A stretch of DNA of 64,000 nt from Linum tenue (GCA_946122785.1 CAMGYJ010000006.1:71053676-71117675), one strand, 5' to 3'. Shown: positions 33,818 to 45,324, counted from the first letter of the stretch. The notes: generated from the sequence alone by a model not told the origin. A program made the numbers and translations.

Positions 33818-35359
33818 CTTTTACCATCCGAATCACTTTTCTTTCATATTGACCACTAACTTTATGAATTGTTTCACCGTTAGTCACCGACCGTTAGTCT
33901 CTGTTACTTCCGTTAGTTTTTTGATGACATGGCAAACGGAACTGCTGAGTAGACCGTTAACTTAACTGATATGTCAATTACAAAAATTAAAAGAAATAAA
34001 AAATGATGACTGTGCAATTCACCCCCTCCATGTCGACGAACACAACACCACCAACCAAACCTTTCGACTCTGCAAGACTGCAACTCACCCCCCTCCATGT
34101 CGACGAACACAGCGCTACCGACCAAACCTTTCGACTCTGCAATTCACCCCCTCCATTTCATTCACAGTTTCAGAAATTTTAGAGTCGACATTGGGATAAG
34201 GTTTCGAATCCACCCAGCAAAAAAGAACTCGGAAAGAACAAACTAACAACACGACCTTTTTGCTGCCGGCGGAGCCGCTCTCTGTTTAGAGCGGGGAGGC
34301 CTCTCGCCGGATTCTTCCTCTTTGACGCCAAATCTGACACGGGAGAGGAAACAAATTCCGCCGCTAACATATTAGGTCATCGCCTGGTGAGTCATTTCAC
34401 TGACCACGCTTCGGAATCGGCCGTCGCCACAGTCTCCTCCTCGACGAAGATAACTTGCTTCCGCCGCATGAACCTGAGCCTGCCATCTCTGATTTGGGTT
34501 TTAAACTTCGCCACCAGTGATGAGAGGAAGAAAGGAATTGAGATCGGAGGTGTTTAGATTTTGATTTTGGGATAGTTTGGTGTTTGGGCGTTTTGCCAAT
34601 TTGGGATTTTTTGGATTTCTTGAAGGGAGCGGCAAGTCGAGGGGAGCGGCGGCAAGAGCCATGGAATTTCAACACCGCTCCTTCTTCTCCGCCGGTAGAG
34701 ACTGCAAACTCACGATACCGGAAAGATCCGAAGGCCGCATAGGTCGGGATGAACAGGGTGATCTCGGGGGCATCCTCGATGGCCTCGAATTCCTCCACCA
34801 CTCCGGAGGCGGACAACATCGACAAACGGCGGGGAAGTGGATAGCGACTGCGTTGGTGTTCGGGTCACGTTGACCAACCCGAAATTTGAGGGCGCCCGAC
34901 CCGTGCTCTGGTAGATCGTGGTGACAAGGTTGTCGGAGGGCGGCACCCGGCGGAGGAGGGTGATGGAGGAGTGGTGGGAAATCTCGTTGGTGAGGGATGG
35001 GCTGGAGGAGAGAAGATTCGTGAAGGAGAAGTCCGGGAGAGGGGGAGAGGGGAGAGGACAGATCGGGAAAGGAGAAAGGGTAGCAGATGCGCCATTGGTG
35101 GTGGGAGAAGGTAATAAATGAGGTTTAATATTATTATTTTTTTCAATTTACAGGTCATTAAATTAATGGTCTAGTCAGCACTTCCGTTTGCCACGTCATC
35201 AAATATTTGACGGTGTTAATGGAGTCTGACGGAGACAGACGGCCGGTGACTAACGGGGAAATGATTCGTAAAGTTAGTGGTCAATAAGAAAGAAAAGTAA
35301 TTCGAGTGGTAAATGTGAAAGATTTATGTAATTTGAGTGACCAAACGTGTAATTTAGCC
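33818..35359. mobile_element. Pack-MULE-like element, left end truncated
   Basis: The right terminal repeat (about 35150-35359) ends GAGTGACCAAACGTGTAATTTAGCC. The left arm (from CTTTTACCATCCGAATCAC at 33818) matches its inverted form but lacks the outermost 40-45 bp. The interior carries a fasciclin-like gene fragment on the minus strand and two near-copies of TTCACCCCCTCCATGTCGAC (about 34017-34100). The element is framed by a 98-bp rather than a 9-bp duplication. Confidence 0.7.
34715..35110 (-). pseudogene. Captured fasciclin-like arabinogalactan protein fragment
   Basis: Minus-strand frames show parts of a plant fasciclin-like AGP. A hydrophobic, Ser/Pro-rich N-terminal stretch comes first, then LVTTIYQSTGRAPSNFGLVN and VTRT from a first fasciclin domain. 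After a frame change comes VVEEFEAIEDAPEITLFIPT, which looks like the later fasciclin repeat. The intervening part of a normal gene is missing, and the frames do not join. It is therefore an internally deleted fragment carried by the MULE, with no intact product. Confidence 0.65.
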
Positions 35360-35457
35360 AATTGCGGAGCAAGAAAGTTATTCATACATCCAAACTCACA
35401 AGTAGTTTTTGGCCGTGCTTAAGAAACTAATTCTATAATTAAAAATTCATCCACTCA
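35360..35457 (+). repeat. 98-bp direct duplication, right copy
   Basis: The sequence is identical as read to 33720-33817 and begins immediately after the MULE terminal repeat. It continues into unique DNA (TTTGATAATTTAGTTG). Confidence 0.9.
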
Positions 35458-36023
35458 TTTGATAATTTAGTTGAAACCAAATAATCACAAAATAATTCAG
35501 ATAAACTACTTGCATAAACTTTTAAGTAGTATATTAAGTGATACTTTTTGTAATATTGCTTGATCTAATAATTAAATCAAGTTACGGATGAGTCTCGTAT
35601 TTGATTAAATTATTATATAAAATCAACTTATTTTGCGGAACCTTTGTATAATGCAAATTGATGATATTGTTAATATTGCATGTAATAATACATAAATGAA
35701 TTTAGGTTATGAAAAGTTACCTAGATAGTTTTTTTTTTTTAATAAACATTGCGTGTAGGACATGAAAAATAAATACCCCTAAACACTTGGCTATAAGAGA
35801 AAAAAACAGCTTATGGTGACATTGAGGGTAAGAATAGAAAAAAATCTTGTGGTATCCCGTTAAAAACAAAAAACAAAAAAAAATGAATGTAACATTGTCT
35901 CTATTTTTTCAAAATAAAAGATAGTAATTTGACATGTTCTTCTTTATATATAAAATAAAAATTTATAGTAATGATATAATATTATATACTACTTAGCAGC
36001 TATCTAGGTAGGTAGCATGTAAT
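35458..36023. other. AT-rich downstream region of the NBS-LRR gene
   Basis: I see no gene here. This is AT-rich DNA with short A/T runs, 3' of the minus-strand resistance-type gene. Confidence 0.5.
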
Positions 36024-39000
36024 TTAAGTACCTATCTCGTTCTTGAATGTTGTTCGGACGTCCTTGAAATCAAGGAAAATGGTGGGGATGTGAGAGATTT
36101 TGTCCCACACCTCCCTCGGCACCATTTTGGGAACCTCCCAAGGTTTGAACCTGTGACTCTCCGACCAGCCAGTCGCAGATATTTCCAGATATTTCAGAGT
36201 GGTTTTCCGGAGAAGCAGATCCGGCACCTTGTCAAGTTTCGAGCAGCATGTCAACTCCAAATAACGCAGGCGGGGCATGACTGTCGCTGAGTTGATCATC
36301 ATCCCGGCTTCCTGATCATCACGCTCTAAATCCCACACTTCCCAATTCCCTATCGACGAAATCTTAAGCAACGTGAGCTTGGGGAATGCAATAATCTCAC
36401 GACCTTTGTTGTTACTCATCATCCCCAGCTGCTGCTCTATCAAACTACTCCCAAACAAGAACTCGAGGCCAATCTTCTTCACCTTATGCATGTCACGCAA
36501 GCGAAGCTCTTCGAGGGAGGGCAGGGCCCCCAAAGGGGGCAGATGCTCCACTTCAGGGCACTCATTGAATTCTAGGGAGGTTAAGTTGGAGAGTGACAGT
36601 AACCAGCTAGGGCATATGCTCCTTCCCGAGTAGTTCATTACAATCAGGTTTTCCAAGCTTGTTGATGATGGTCTTATGGCTTCCAACACTTGTTCTTCCT
36701 CGTGACCGACTTCTTCTCCACTGCTTTTGAATTCCAGAGATAAATGAGTCAGTGATTCTTTCTTGGCGACCTCTGCACGCTTCACCTCCTCACAATTTGT
36801 TACCTTACTCAACCCTCTTATTGTAAGGGATCCCTGAATATGGTTCATGCACTCTAAATCACCAATATTAGTTGCCCCCTCCTTCTGCTCCTCCCGAACT
36901 ACTTTGAATTGAGTTAATGTCTTAAGGGAATTAGCTAACTTGACCATTGACCTTGGGAGCGCCGCTGGGACCAAGTAATTTTCAAGATGCTTTAAGTTGA
37001 TTAGCTTATTCCCCATTCCACTAGGGAGAAACGCCAGCAAACGATTGTAATTGAGAAGCAAGCTCTCCAGATTATACAACTCACATATTTCTTTCGGCAA
37101 CTCAACCAAGTTTTTGTTAAAGGACAAATCCAAAAGTCTTAAATGAATTAGTTGGGTTATTGTCGATGGGATAACTTTCACATCACAACCAAAGAGGACC
37201 AACGACCTTAAGCCTCGTAAATGAGCATATACAGGTTCAATAGCACCTCCACTCCGTGCTATGAAGCTACGCAGATAATCATTATCATTTGTTGAAGAGA
37301 GGCGTGAGCAACCGATGGAGACAATGAGTTTGTTGGTTACCTCACTCACATGTTCTACCATCAAATGACGAACCTCGTTGCTCATCGAGAGTAGTGAACT
37401 ATTTGTATCTTGCTCAAGTATGCTGATGCACTCGTTCTTGCTTGTGAGCCGGGCGAAATCATGAACGAAATCATGAATCTTGCAGTATGAGTTTGCCACA
37501 TCCCACTTCAAATGTATTTCCAAATCTTGAAAGAATGAACGCATAACTAACATTTGAAAGTACTCTTCACCGACTTCCTCCATGTCTTGGTTCATAGTTG
37601 CTTTGAGAAAACCCTGTGACATCCACAACTTAATCAGTTCATTTTTCTCCATTTGGTAATCCTTGGGAAATACAGCACAAAACTGAAAGCATTGTCTAAC
37701 TGCAGAAGGCAAATCGTAGTAACTCAAAGCTATAGGAGCAAGAACTTCTTCTTTGCCTTGTTTCATCTGCCACATTTTACTTCCCAGAAGCTGAATCCAA
37801 TCCCTTTTAGGGTGCGTTTGGATACAATGATTTGGATTTGGTATTTGTGATTTGGATTTCCAAATACTAAATCATGTGTTTGGATATTAATTACATTTGG
37901 TATTTGGATTTGTGTCAAATTCATGGGGTGATTTCCAAATACATGTCTAGTGTATTTTTTTGTCAACTTCAAATACATTTCAACAACTAGTGATTTGAAA
38001 TACCTCCTAACAAAAGAATGGACCTATTTGTAAAATATAAAAAGTTTAGGTACTATAGTGCGAGGAAAAATATATAAAGGTACCAAAATGTAATTTTACC
38101 ATCAAAATTTCAGGACCTTTTTGTAAAATTTTAAAATTTTAGGTACTAAATTGTAAAAAATAAATTTGGGTACCAAACTGTAATTTACCAAAATTTGTAG
38201 TAAGTGACCAAAAATTTAAAAATTGAAATTCAAAATCATAAAATACAAAATACAAACAAATTACAAATGAGTATCCAAACAATGAATTTGAATTACATGT
38301 ATTTCAAATGCTAATATTTCAAATACATCCATTTCAAATACTAGTATTCCAAATACCTTACATTTAAAATACACTTATCCAAACGCACCCTTAGATCTTT
38401 TCAAATGTAGAACCCCTCCCAAAACTTTCGCGGCAAGAGGTGAACCATAACATTGATTTACCACTCTATCACATTGATCTTCTACACGTTCTCTCTCCTC
38501 AGGACTCCATCCATAAAATGCAATTTGCGTGAAAATAGCTCGACATGCATCCACTGATATCTTTTGTATGTGCAAAATATCGCCATCACTACAATTGAAT
38601 GCACTAGAAACCTCCTTTTTTTCGTGTAGTCACCAATATTTTGCTTCCGGGTAATCCGTGAGAAACAGAAGTTATCAGTTCTTCCCACTTGCTCTGACTA
38701 TCTTCCCACACATCATCGAGAACTAGAAGGAATTTCTTGTCATTTGTATGCGCGTTGATCCGCTCCAACTTGTATGATGATGAACTACTTTTTGGATCTT
38801 CATCGAAAGACTCCAGTATGGCTTTAGCGACTCTTGCTAGATCAAACTTATCAGATACACAAACCCATATCCTTTTGTCGAAATGAGCTTCTACTTTCTT
38901 ATCATTGTATAGCATTTTGGCCAATGTAGTCTTCCCAAACCCACCGGGGCCTTGGATTAACAAACTTCTCACACCCGAATGATCATCACCCAATAACTTG

Positions 39001-39584
39001 CCATGCAATATTTTCAACTCTTCTTCTCTGCCTTTCACGTCAGAGAAATTGATATTGGGACTGGTTTGCAAACTCGAGTATGAAGCAGTCTCTTTGGGAT
39101 TTAGAATGTACAAATTTTTCTCCTTATCTATATCGTCTAGACGTTCATTCAATGTCTTCATCCTTGAGCCAATATCATAGCGAAGACCAATTTCCTTAGG
39201 GGAGAAACAATAAGTAGGGAGGAAAGGGCATACTCGTTTCAGAAAATCAGAAATCTGAAGCAGCTTCACCTCCAAACAGCCACCGCCGGCAGCATCATCG
39301 CCATCATCGAGTCGACGCTTGAGGATCTCGGTTCTCCACTCGTCCAGCACATCATCGATCTCATAGGACACGTCCTTGAGCTTCTTCAGCCAGTTTTCGA
39401 TACCTTCGTTCTTCAATTGCCTCTCTTCTGCATCCAACAGCAGAGCTCCGATGGCTGTGAAAGTGGATATGAGCTTCTCGATATCTTTCTCTGCGTCTAT
39501 GACAAACTTCCCACGTTTCTTAACCTCTTTTATGGCGAAGTCAACCAGCTCCTTCTGGACTTGGGAAACAAGGGCTGCAGCCAT
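36024..39584 (-). pseudogene. CC-NBS-LRR (CNL) disease-resistance gene, disrupted
   Basis: Intracellular immune receptors of this class sense pathogen effectors. Segments in order are as follows. The first, 38604-39584, starts MAAALVSQVQKELV and holds the Rx-type coiled coil (WLKKLKDVSYEIDDVLDEW), P-loop GPGGFGKTTLAK, kinase-2 KKFLLVLDDVW and SKILVTTRK. After a one-base frameshift near 38615-38625 comes 38391-38601, with the GLPL-type CYGSPLAAKVLGG. The Tourist-like MITE follows at 37810-38390. The last, 36024-37806, holds CAVFPKDYQMEKNELIKLWM, the MHD-position motif KIHDFVHDFA, and about 12 LRRs (LRGLRSLVLFGC onward). Without the MITE and one TTA the codons around the insertion read continuously (LKRSK then RDWIQLL). 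Length would be near 990 aa, normal for the family. P-loop GPGG in place of GMGG is unusual. Confidence 0.88.
37810..38390. mobile_element. Tourist-like MITE (PIF/Harbinger type) inside the NBS-LRR
   Basis: The 581-bp element begins GGGTGCGTTTGGAT and ends ATCCAAACGCACCC, with the 3-bp target duplication TTA (37807-37809 and 38391-38393). The interior carries TTAGGTACTA and GGTACCAAAATGTAATTTT motifs and no ORF. A second, inverted copy with very similar sequence is at 42192-44289. Confidence 0.9.
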
Positions 39585-40480
39585 GGTGGTGGAAGCTAAT
39601 GACAGTATCGATTAATCAAAGCTTTGAGAAATTCATCGTTGCTCGAATCAGGACTGGTATCTGGGAGAGGAATATAAAAGAAGCGTTTTCATCAGTTTTA
39701 TCTTTTATGGTCTCGTCCGTCACATAATTATAGTTAAGTCAATAATTAATCATATTTCAGCGTTAATTGCCATGCATTTTGTCACTAAGTGCTGCAACCT
39801 GCAACTTGTTCTCTTTTGGGCCCTTTTAATTTTGTCATAAGTTGAAGGCGGCTTCAACTATATATGTTCTTAGTCCATTTAAAATTTCTTATGTCATTTT
39901 ATAAAACAAATAAAAAATTTAGAACAAAAATAACATTTTAATGATGAACATACGTGAAACAATTGATCAATGACTAGTAATATTAATTAAAACTTGTTAA
40001 ATGTAATCACTCATAAACCATAATTTCATCGTATTATATATGACTGGATCAACTAACTGACTACAATAAGGACTTCCTAATATACGAAAGTCCTGTGTCG
40101 GAGGACCTCCCGACATATTCTATTGGCCATCCCTGGACCTACTGTTACATGTGGCATGACACTTTTTATTCATTGATCCTTACTCCTTGATGAGTGAACT
40201 CTAAATCTTAGTTATCTAAATTATAAAGCCTAACCCTACGATTGTGCATGTAATTTATTTTATATATTTCGACGAATCATAATTGTCGATTTTTTCTTCA
40301 AATTAAATTGACCTTAGTGTATGAGATTTATAGAATTAAGGCCTAGACTTTAATCTTTAGGGCTTAAAGAATAGTATCAGATGCCAAACTCCGGTTAATT
40401 CAGGTCTAGATATCATTTTCTTACTCAAGGTATACCATACCCGAGATTTTACCCAAACTAGGATAGAATTAGAAATATAT
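39585..40480. promoter_or_regulatory. Upstream region of the NBS-LRR gene
   Basis: This is noncoding. A motif block with GTCACTAAGTGCTGCAACCT and TTGTTCTCTTTTGGGCCC (39780-39830) recurs in the 49-50 kb region, marking it as part of a duplicated flank. From about 40350 the sequence belongs to diverged MITE DNA. Confidence 0.45.
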
Positions 40481-40497
40481 ATATATATATGGCAAAT

Positions 40498-40883
40498 GCT
40501 AGCGTACGTCCGGACGTACCCTAGCCTACCGTACGCCCGTTGAGTTTTTCTATTTAGACAATGAATTAACCGGAGTTTGGGGCATGATATTATACCCTAA
40601 CCCCCAATGGGTGAACCCTAGTCTGCAATTCACTAACCCAAAGCATAATATTCATTTAATCTTGAAATGAAGAACAACGGTTCTGATTCGTCGAAATTAT
40701 TGTTGATTTTCATTTTAAGATTAAACGAATCTCATGATTTGGGTTAGAAAACTAGGGACTGGGGTTTATCCATTAGTGGTTAGGGTATAGTATCATGCCC
40801 AAAACTCCTGTTAATTCATTATCTAAATAGCAAAACTCAAACGGGCGTACGGTAGTCTAACGTACGCCCGGGCGTACGCTAGC
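40498..40883. mobile_element. Foldback MITE, copy 1
   Basis: The two halves are inverted copies of one another along most of the roughly 385 bp (TAGACAATGAATTAACCGGA against its inverted partner TCCTGTTAATTCATTATCTA). Both ends are rich in GCGTACG palindromes. It could form a very long hairpin. It carries no ORF. Confidence 0.75.
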
Positions 40884-41253
40884 GTACGCCTGCCGTACGC
40901 CCCATTGAGTTTTGCTATTTAGACAAAGAATTAATCGGAGTTTGGGACATGATACTATACCCTAACCCCTAATGGGTGAATCTCAGTCCCCAATTCACTA
41001 ACCCAAATCACGAGATTCGTTTAATCTTGAAAATGAAAATCAATGATTCTGATTTGTCGAAATTTTTATTGGTTTTCATTTTAAGATTAAACGAACCTCA
41101 TGGTTTGGGTTAGAAAATTAGGGACTGGGGTTCACCCATTAGGGGTTAGGGTATAGTATCATGCCCCAAACTCTGATTAATTCATGATCTACATAGCAAA
41201 ACTCAATGGGGCGTACGCTAGGTTAGCGTACGCCCGGGCGTACGCTAGCCTGA
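40884..41253. mobile_element. Foldback MITE, copy 2
   Basis: This is a tandem neighbour of the previous element, with the same arms (TAGACAAAGAATTAATCGGA and its inverted partner) and the same GTACGC-rich ends. It shares almost all its sequence with copy 1. Confidence 0.75.
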
Positions 41254-41270
41254 ACCATATATATAGTGAT

Positions 41271-41539
41271 GACTGGTGTACGTCAGGCGTATACTATACA
41301 TCAGGTGATCTAGCCGTTAGATGTGGTTAGATGAGCTCCGACCGATCTCAACGGTTAATTTTTGTTTTTCATTAAATCAAACTTCGGGTTAGGGTTTAGA
41401 AAATCGGTGCCTGGGGTTTATCCATTAGAGGTTAGGGTATAGTATCATACCCCAAACTCGATTTAATTCATGGTCTAGATAGAGATATCTCACTAGTAGT
41501 ACCTGACATATAGTATACGCCTGACGCACGGTGCACTCA
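41271..41539. mobile_element. Related foldback MITE with CGTATACTATA ends
   Basis: The inverted ends are GTCAGGCGTATACTATA on both sides. The centre shares the GGTTAGGGTATAGTATCAT motif with the two previous elements. Confidence 0.6.
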
Positions 41540-41893
41540 CTCTTTTGGGTGCACCAACTCTAAAAGCGTCCATAATACATCAAATTTTGAACTTTAATTA
41601 GTACTCTCAATATAATATGATGATATGACATAGAATCATAACAAATCAATCCATTACCCTAACCCCTTAACCTTCAATTTTGAATCCCAACCCAAAATCC
41701 CAAATTGTAAATCTAAATCCCTAAATCCTTCGAATTAAAGTAAATTTTGAATGAATTTTTTTTTCAAATTCATGTGCTTCTTGTTCATAATATCACAAGC
41801 AACAATTGATACATGAATCGCATGGTCAGAATGACAATTATGAGGCGGGTGCACTGAGTGCACCCACAAAAGTGGGTGCACCGAATATGCCAC
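41540..41893. mobile_element. MITE with GGGTGCACC ends
   Basis: The left end carries TTTTGGGTGCACC and the right end GGTGCACTGAGTGCACCC and AAAAGTGGGTGCACC, partly palindromic. The interior is AT rich and noncoding. Borders are approximate. Confidence 0.45.
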
Positions 41894-42301
41894 CATATAT
41901 ATATACAATCTAACCCTTCATATTTGACTCAACCACTAAAACGCCATAGTTGCTGCTTCCTTTGCCTCGAGTCCTCCCACCGCCGAGGCTAGCTACGTAT
42001 CACGTATGCGTTGTAGGTTATGGTAGTGATTCGTTACCGTTGTTGTAGGGAAGGAACATATACAACATGCCCCAATAGTGGAAGAAAAGGAGATAAAGGA
42101 AGAGGAAGACATGGGTTCTGATTGCTTGTCGACGAGGGGACCTTACAGATCTTTAATAATATCTTTAATAATAGTGATTCTTGTTAAGTAGGGGTGCGTT
42201 TGGATAAGTGTATTTTAAATGTAAGGTATTTGAAATACTAGCATTTGAAATGAATATATTTGAAATATTAGCATTTGAAATACATGTAATTCAAATTCAT
42301 T

Positions 42302-43921
42302 TTTTTTGACGGAAAACCTGTTGGTAATATTAAGTAATCAGCAAGTCCTTCTCCAGATGAGAAAGGAGAAACATTGGGGGTCTAAGAGCCCAAGACTCCG
42401 ACGAGTCCCAAATACAGTTTGAGTGGGCCAACTGATGGGCCGGTTCATTCCCTTCTCTCTTTGTGAAATGCCATCGTATGTGGCCCATTGCCGCAGCCCG
42501 ATTCTTCAGCTCCTTCGCGACAACACCAGCCTCCATTCTCGAGTCTTCCTCACCCACCATTTTCTGGATAGCGTTCTGGCAGTCACTCTCCACCACCGCT
42601 GGTAAGAAACCATGGCGTTCTACAATCTGCAGCCCGAATTCCATCGCCCGAAGCTCAGCGATTTCAGGCGGCCACTGTCTCCGATCCCTTCTCACCGCCG
42701 CGAGGAGGAATTTGCCATTTGAGTCTCGCACCACCAGACCCAGACCTGTGCCCTCCCCCGCCATCACCGCGGCATCGACGTTTACCTTCACCCATCCTTC
42801 CGCTGGTTTCTCCCAGGTACACCTCTCTTCTGATTTTGGCTCCTGTTCCTTTTGATGGTGTGATTTGTATTCTTCCCATAGATCTAGAGCTTTCCCCACA
42901 ATCGTCCATTCCTCCGCTTTTGGTTTGTTGAACATTTGGTTGTTCCTTTCATACCAAATCAGCCACAAGATCATCCCTAATTTCTCCAGCCTTTCGTCAT
43001 CCACCCTGTCCATCACCCCACACAGCCAACTTCCTGCTGATAGTGTAGGCTCCATTTCGAAAAGATCCCTGAAAGTCGTTGGTCTCCAGATTCGACTTGC
43101 CCACTCGCAATCCCTGAAAATGTGGTTTTGAGTCTCTTCCAAATTGCAGAAAGGGCATTCAGTTGCCGCGTCCTTGTTCTTCTTTTCAATGTTCTTTCCG
43201 GTCGGGAGGATTTCATGAGCCAACCTCCAAAGAAAAATCTTCACTTTCGGAGGAATTTGAAGTTTCCAGAGCCTGTCCCAATCCATAGGATCATATACTT
43301 CCACACCTTCTTCCTCAATTGGTCCTTCCCCTTCTTCTTCAGTCATAACAGGGTCTCGATTACTTGACCTTCTTTTTGCAAGCAACCCATAGGCTGATTT
43401 CACAGTATATTCGCCCTTCTTCTCCGCACTCCACACGCGATCATCTTTTGCTGGTTGACGGGGAATGGGGATAGCCATAATTTTGTCTCGGTCTGCCAGG
43501 GTGAAGTTATTTTGAAGCAGGTTCCACCTCCATACCCTTTCTTCGTGGTTTATAAGGTCCACAACTCTAGTCAAGCCTCCCGATTGTGGTTTTGGAGACA
43601 AGACACGGTAGTCGTTTCCCTCAGCTTCTGCCACCCATTTATCGTTCCAAATGTCAATTTCCGACCCATTTCCTACCCTCCATCGAGTCCCCTCCTTGAC
43701 TAGTTGTTGAGCCGCCATCATACTTCTCCAAGTGTAACTTGGATTATTCCCTAATTGAGCTTCCAAAATGGTCGAGTTAGGGTAATACTTAGCTTTCAGC
43801 ACCCTGCCTGCCAAGGATTCTGGATTGTTTAACAGATTCCAGATTTGTTTTCCTAGCAAGGCTATGTTGAAATCATGTAGCTCTCGGAAGCCCATTCCCC
43901 CATTGAAATCATGTAGCTCTC
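42302..43921 (-). mobile_element. 5'-truncated L1-type LINE
   Basis: A 1.62-kb insertion is flanked by the 16-bp duplication GTAATTCAAATTCATT (42286-42301 and 43922-43937). Its 3' end on the minus strand is an A-run. A 22-bp duplication (GAAATCATGTAGCTCTCG, near 43888 and 43905) marks the 5' junction, as often made during target-primed insertion. Confidence 0.92.
42330..43895 (-). CDS. LINE ORF2 C-terminal part: zf-RVT and RNase H domains
   Basis: An uninterrupted frame of 521 codons begins MGFRELHDFNIALLGKQIW, which in full-length plant LINEs lies after the reverse transcriptase core. It contains the zinc-binding RVT region (IPPKVKIFLWRLAHEILPTG, then CPFCNLEETQNHIFRDC). A C-terminal RNase H-like domain follows, with VNVDAA, EIAELRAMEFGL and VVESDCQNAI carrying the expected acidic residues. 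The endonuclease and polymerase are missing because of 5' truncation, so it cannot move itself. The ORF is simply inherited from the parent copy. Confidence 0.88.
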   Translation of the reverse strand: MGFRELHDFNIALLGKQIWNLLNNPESLAGRVLKAKYYPNSTILEAQLGNNPSYTWRSMMAAQQLVKEGTRWRVGNGSEIDIWNDKWVAEAEGNDYRVLSPKPQSGGLTRVVDLINHEERVWRWNLLQNNFTLADRDKIMAIPIPRQPAKDDRVWSAEKKGEYTVKSAYGLLAKRRSSNRDPVMTEEEGEGPIEEEGVEVYDPMDWDRLWKLQIPPKVKIFLWRLAHEILPTGKNIEKKNKDAATECPFCNLEETQNHIFRDCEWASRIWRPTTFRDLFEMEPTLSAGSWLCGVMDRVDDERLEKLGMILWLIWYERNNQMFNKPKAEEWTIVGKALDLWEEYKSHHQKEQEPKSEERCTWEKPAEGWVKVNVDAAVMAGEGTGLGLVVRDSNGKFLLAAVRRDRRQWPPEIAELRAMEFGLQIVERHGFLPAVVESDCQNAIQKMVGEEDSRMEAGVVAKELKNRAAAMGHIRWHFTKREGNEPAHQLAHSNCIWDSSESWALRPPMFLLSHLEKDLLIT

Positions 43922-45324
43922 GTAATTCAAATTCATTGTTTGGATACTCATTTGTAATTTGTTTGTATTTTGTATTTTACGATTTCCAATTTGAATTTTT
44001 AAAATTTTACAAAAAGGTCCTGAAATTTTGATGGTAAAATTACATTTTGGTACCTTTATATGTTTTCCCTCACACTATAGTACCTAAACTTTTCATATTT
44101 TACAAATAGGTCCAATTTTTTGTTAGGAGGTATTTCAAATCACTAGTTGTTGAAATGTATTTGGAAATCACCCCATGAATTTGACACAAATCCAAATACC
44201 AAATGTAATTAATATCCAAACACATGATTTGGTATTTGGAAATCCAAATCACAAATACCAAATCCAAATCATTGTATCCAAACGCACTCTAGTAGGATTC
44301 TCTCATTTTGAAGTAGTGTATGTTCATCTTTCAGCAGTGATTCACTGATTCTATTAGTTGTTCGTAGTGATTCGACAATCTGGGGCAGTCCCCAACTTTC
44401 CAATCCCCTGCTACGACCTTGTAAGTAATAGTGGTTTTATTGTTTTTATGTGTAACAAATGTATGCTTATGTTTGACCCGATTTTTTAGAGGTGGTTCTC
44501 TGGTCTAAAAGTTGAAGTCGGGCCAAGCACGTATCAAAACTCGGTTTTTTGAAAAGCTGAAAAATGCTTTTGTATAAGGGTTAATTGCATGGTTGGTCAC
44601 TGAGATTACAAAAAACGTTCAAGTTTGGTCACTCGTATTATTTAAATTCATTGGTGGTACTTCAGTTTATTGAAACCGTTCACGTTTGGTCACTCTCCAT
44701 CCAACTCTGTTAACTATTGCTTACGTGGAGGTCAACTCTCTAAAAATTGACCGTTAAAACTTAAATGTGTGACGTGTCAATTTAAAAATAATAAAATAAT
44801 AAAATTAAATTTTTTAAAATTACACACCAGCAGGAATTGTGTGCTCACTCAGCGCAAGTATGCGTTGGATATTTTGCAAGAAAGTGGTTTAGTTTAGGAA
44901 CATGTCGGCCGTTAAAACAGCCCGTGCTATGAATAATGTTTCGAGGGGGGGTCGCTCTTCAACGTAATTACGGATAAGCCTGCGCACTGTCGCCACGTCA
45001 TTGCCGCCGCCCAGCAATCCAAAGCGTATCTCATTTCTACCTCATTATCACTTTTATTTCAGCATGCTCTACCTTTAAGCACACTGCAAACTGCACAGCA
45101 ATGGGCGAATGCCCTAAATACATCCATCATTACACCCACCCCCATGGGATCGAATGGAGTACCAGAAAGAAAGGCAACCGCTCTTTATGTTACAACTTAA
45201 AGTAACCCTAGAAAGTCACTATATGTTAGTACATCAACCACGCTTTGGTGGGTTGATTCCAAAATCCAGACCCATATTATTTATTATATATATTCATCGA
45301 TTAGTTTATTTGTTACTCTTACTA

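Larger units (their letters stand above)
42192..44289. mobile_element. Second Tourist-like MITE, split by a LINE
   Basis: The ends are GGGTGCGTTTGGAT and ATCCAAACGCACTC, with a 3-bp target duplication TAG (42189-42191 and 44290-44292). The two parts (42192-42301 and 43938-44289) match the element at 37810-38390 in inverted orientation, with a small internal deletion. Confidence 0.85.

Noticed and set aside
37807..38393. MITE acting as an intron of the NBS-LRR gene
   Set aside because: No GT/AG pair lies at positions that would restore the frame, and the separate frameshift would remain.
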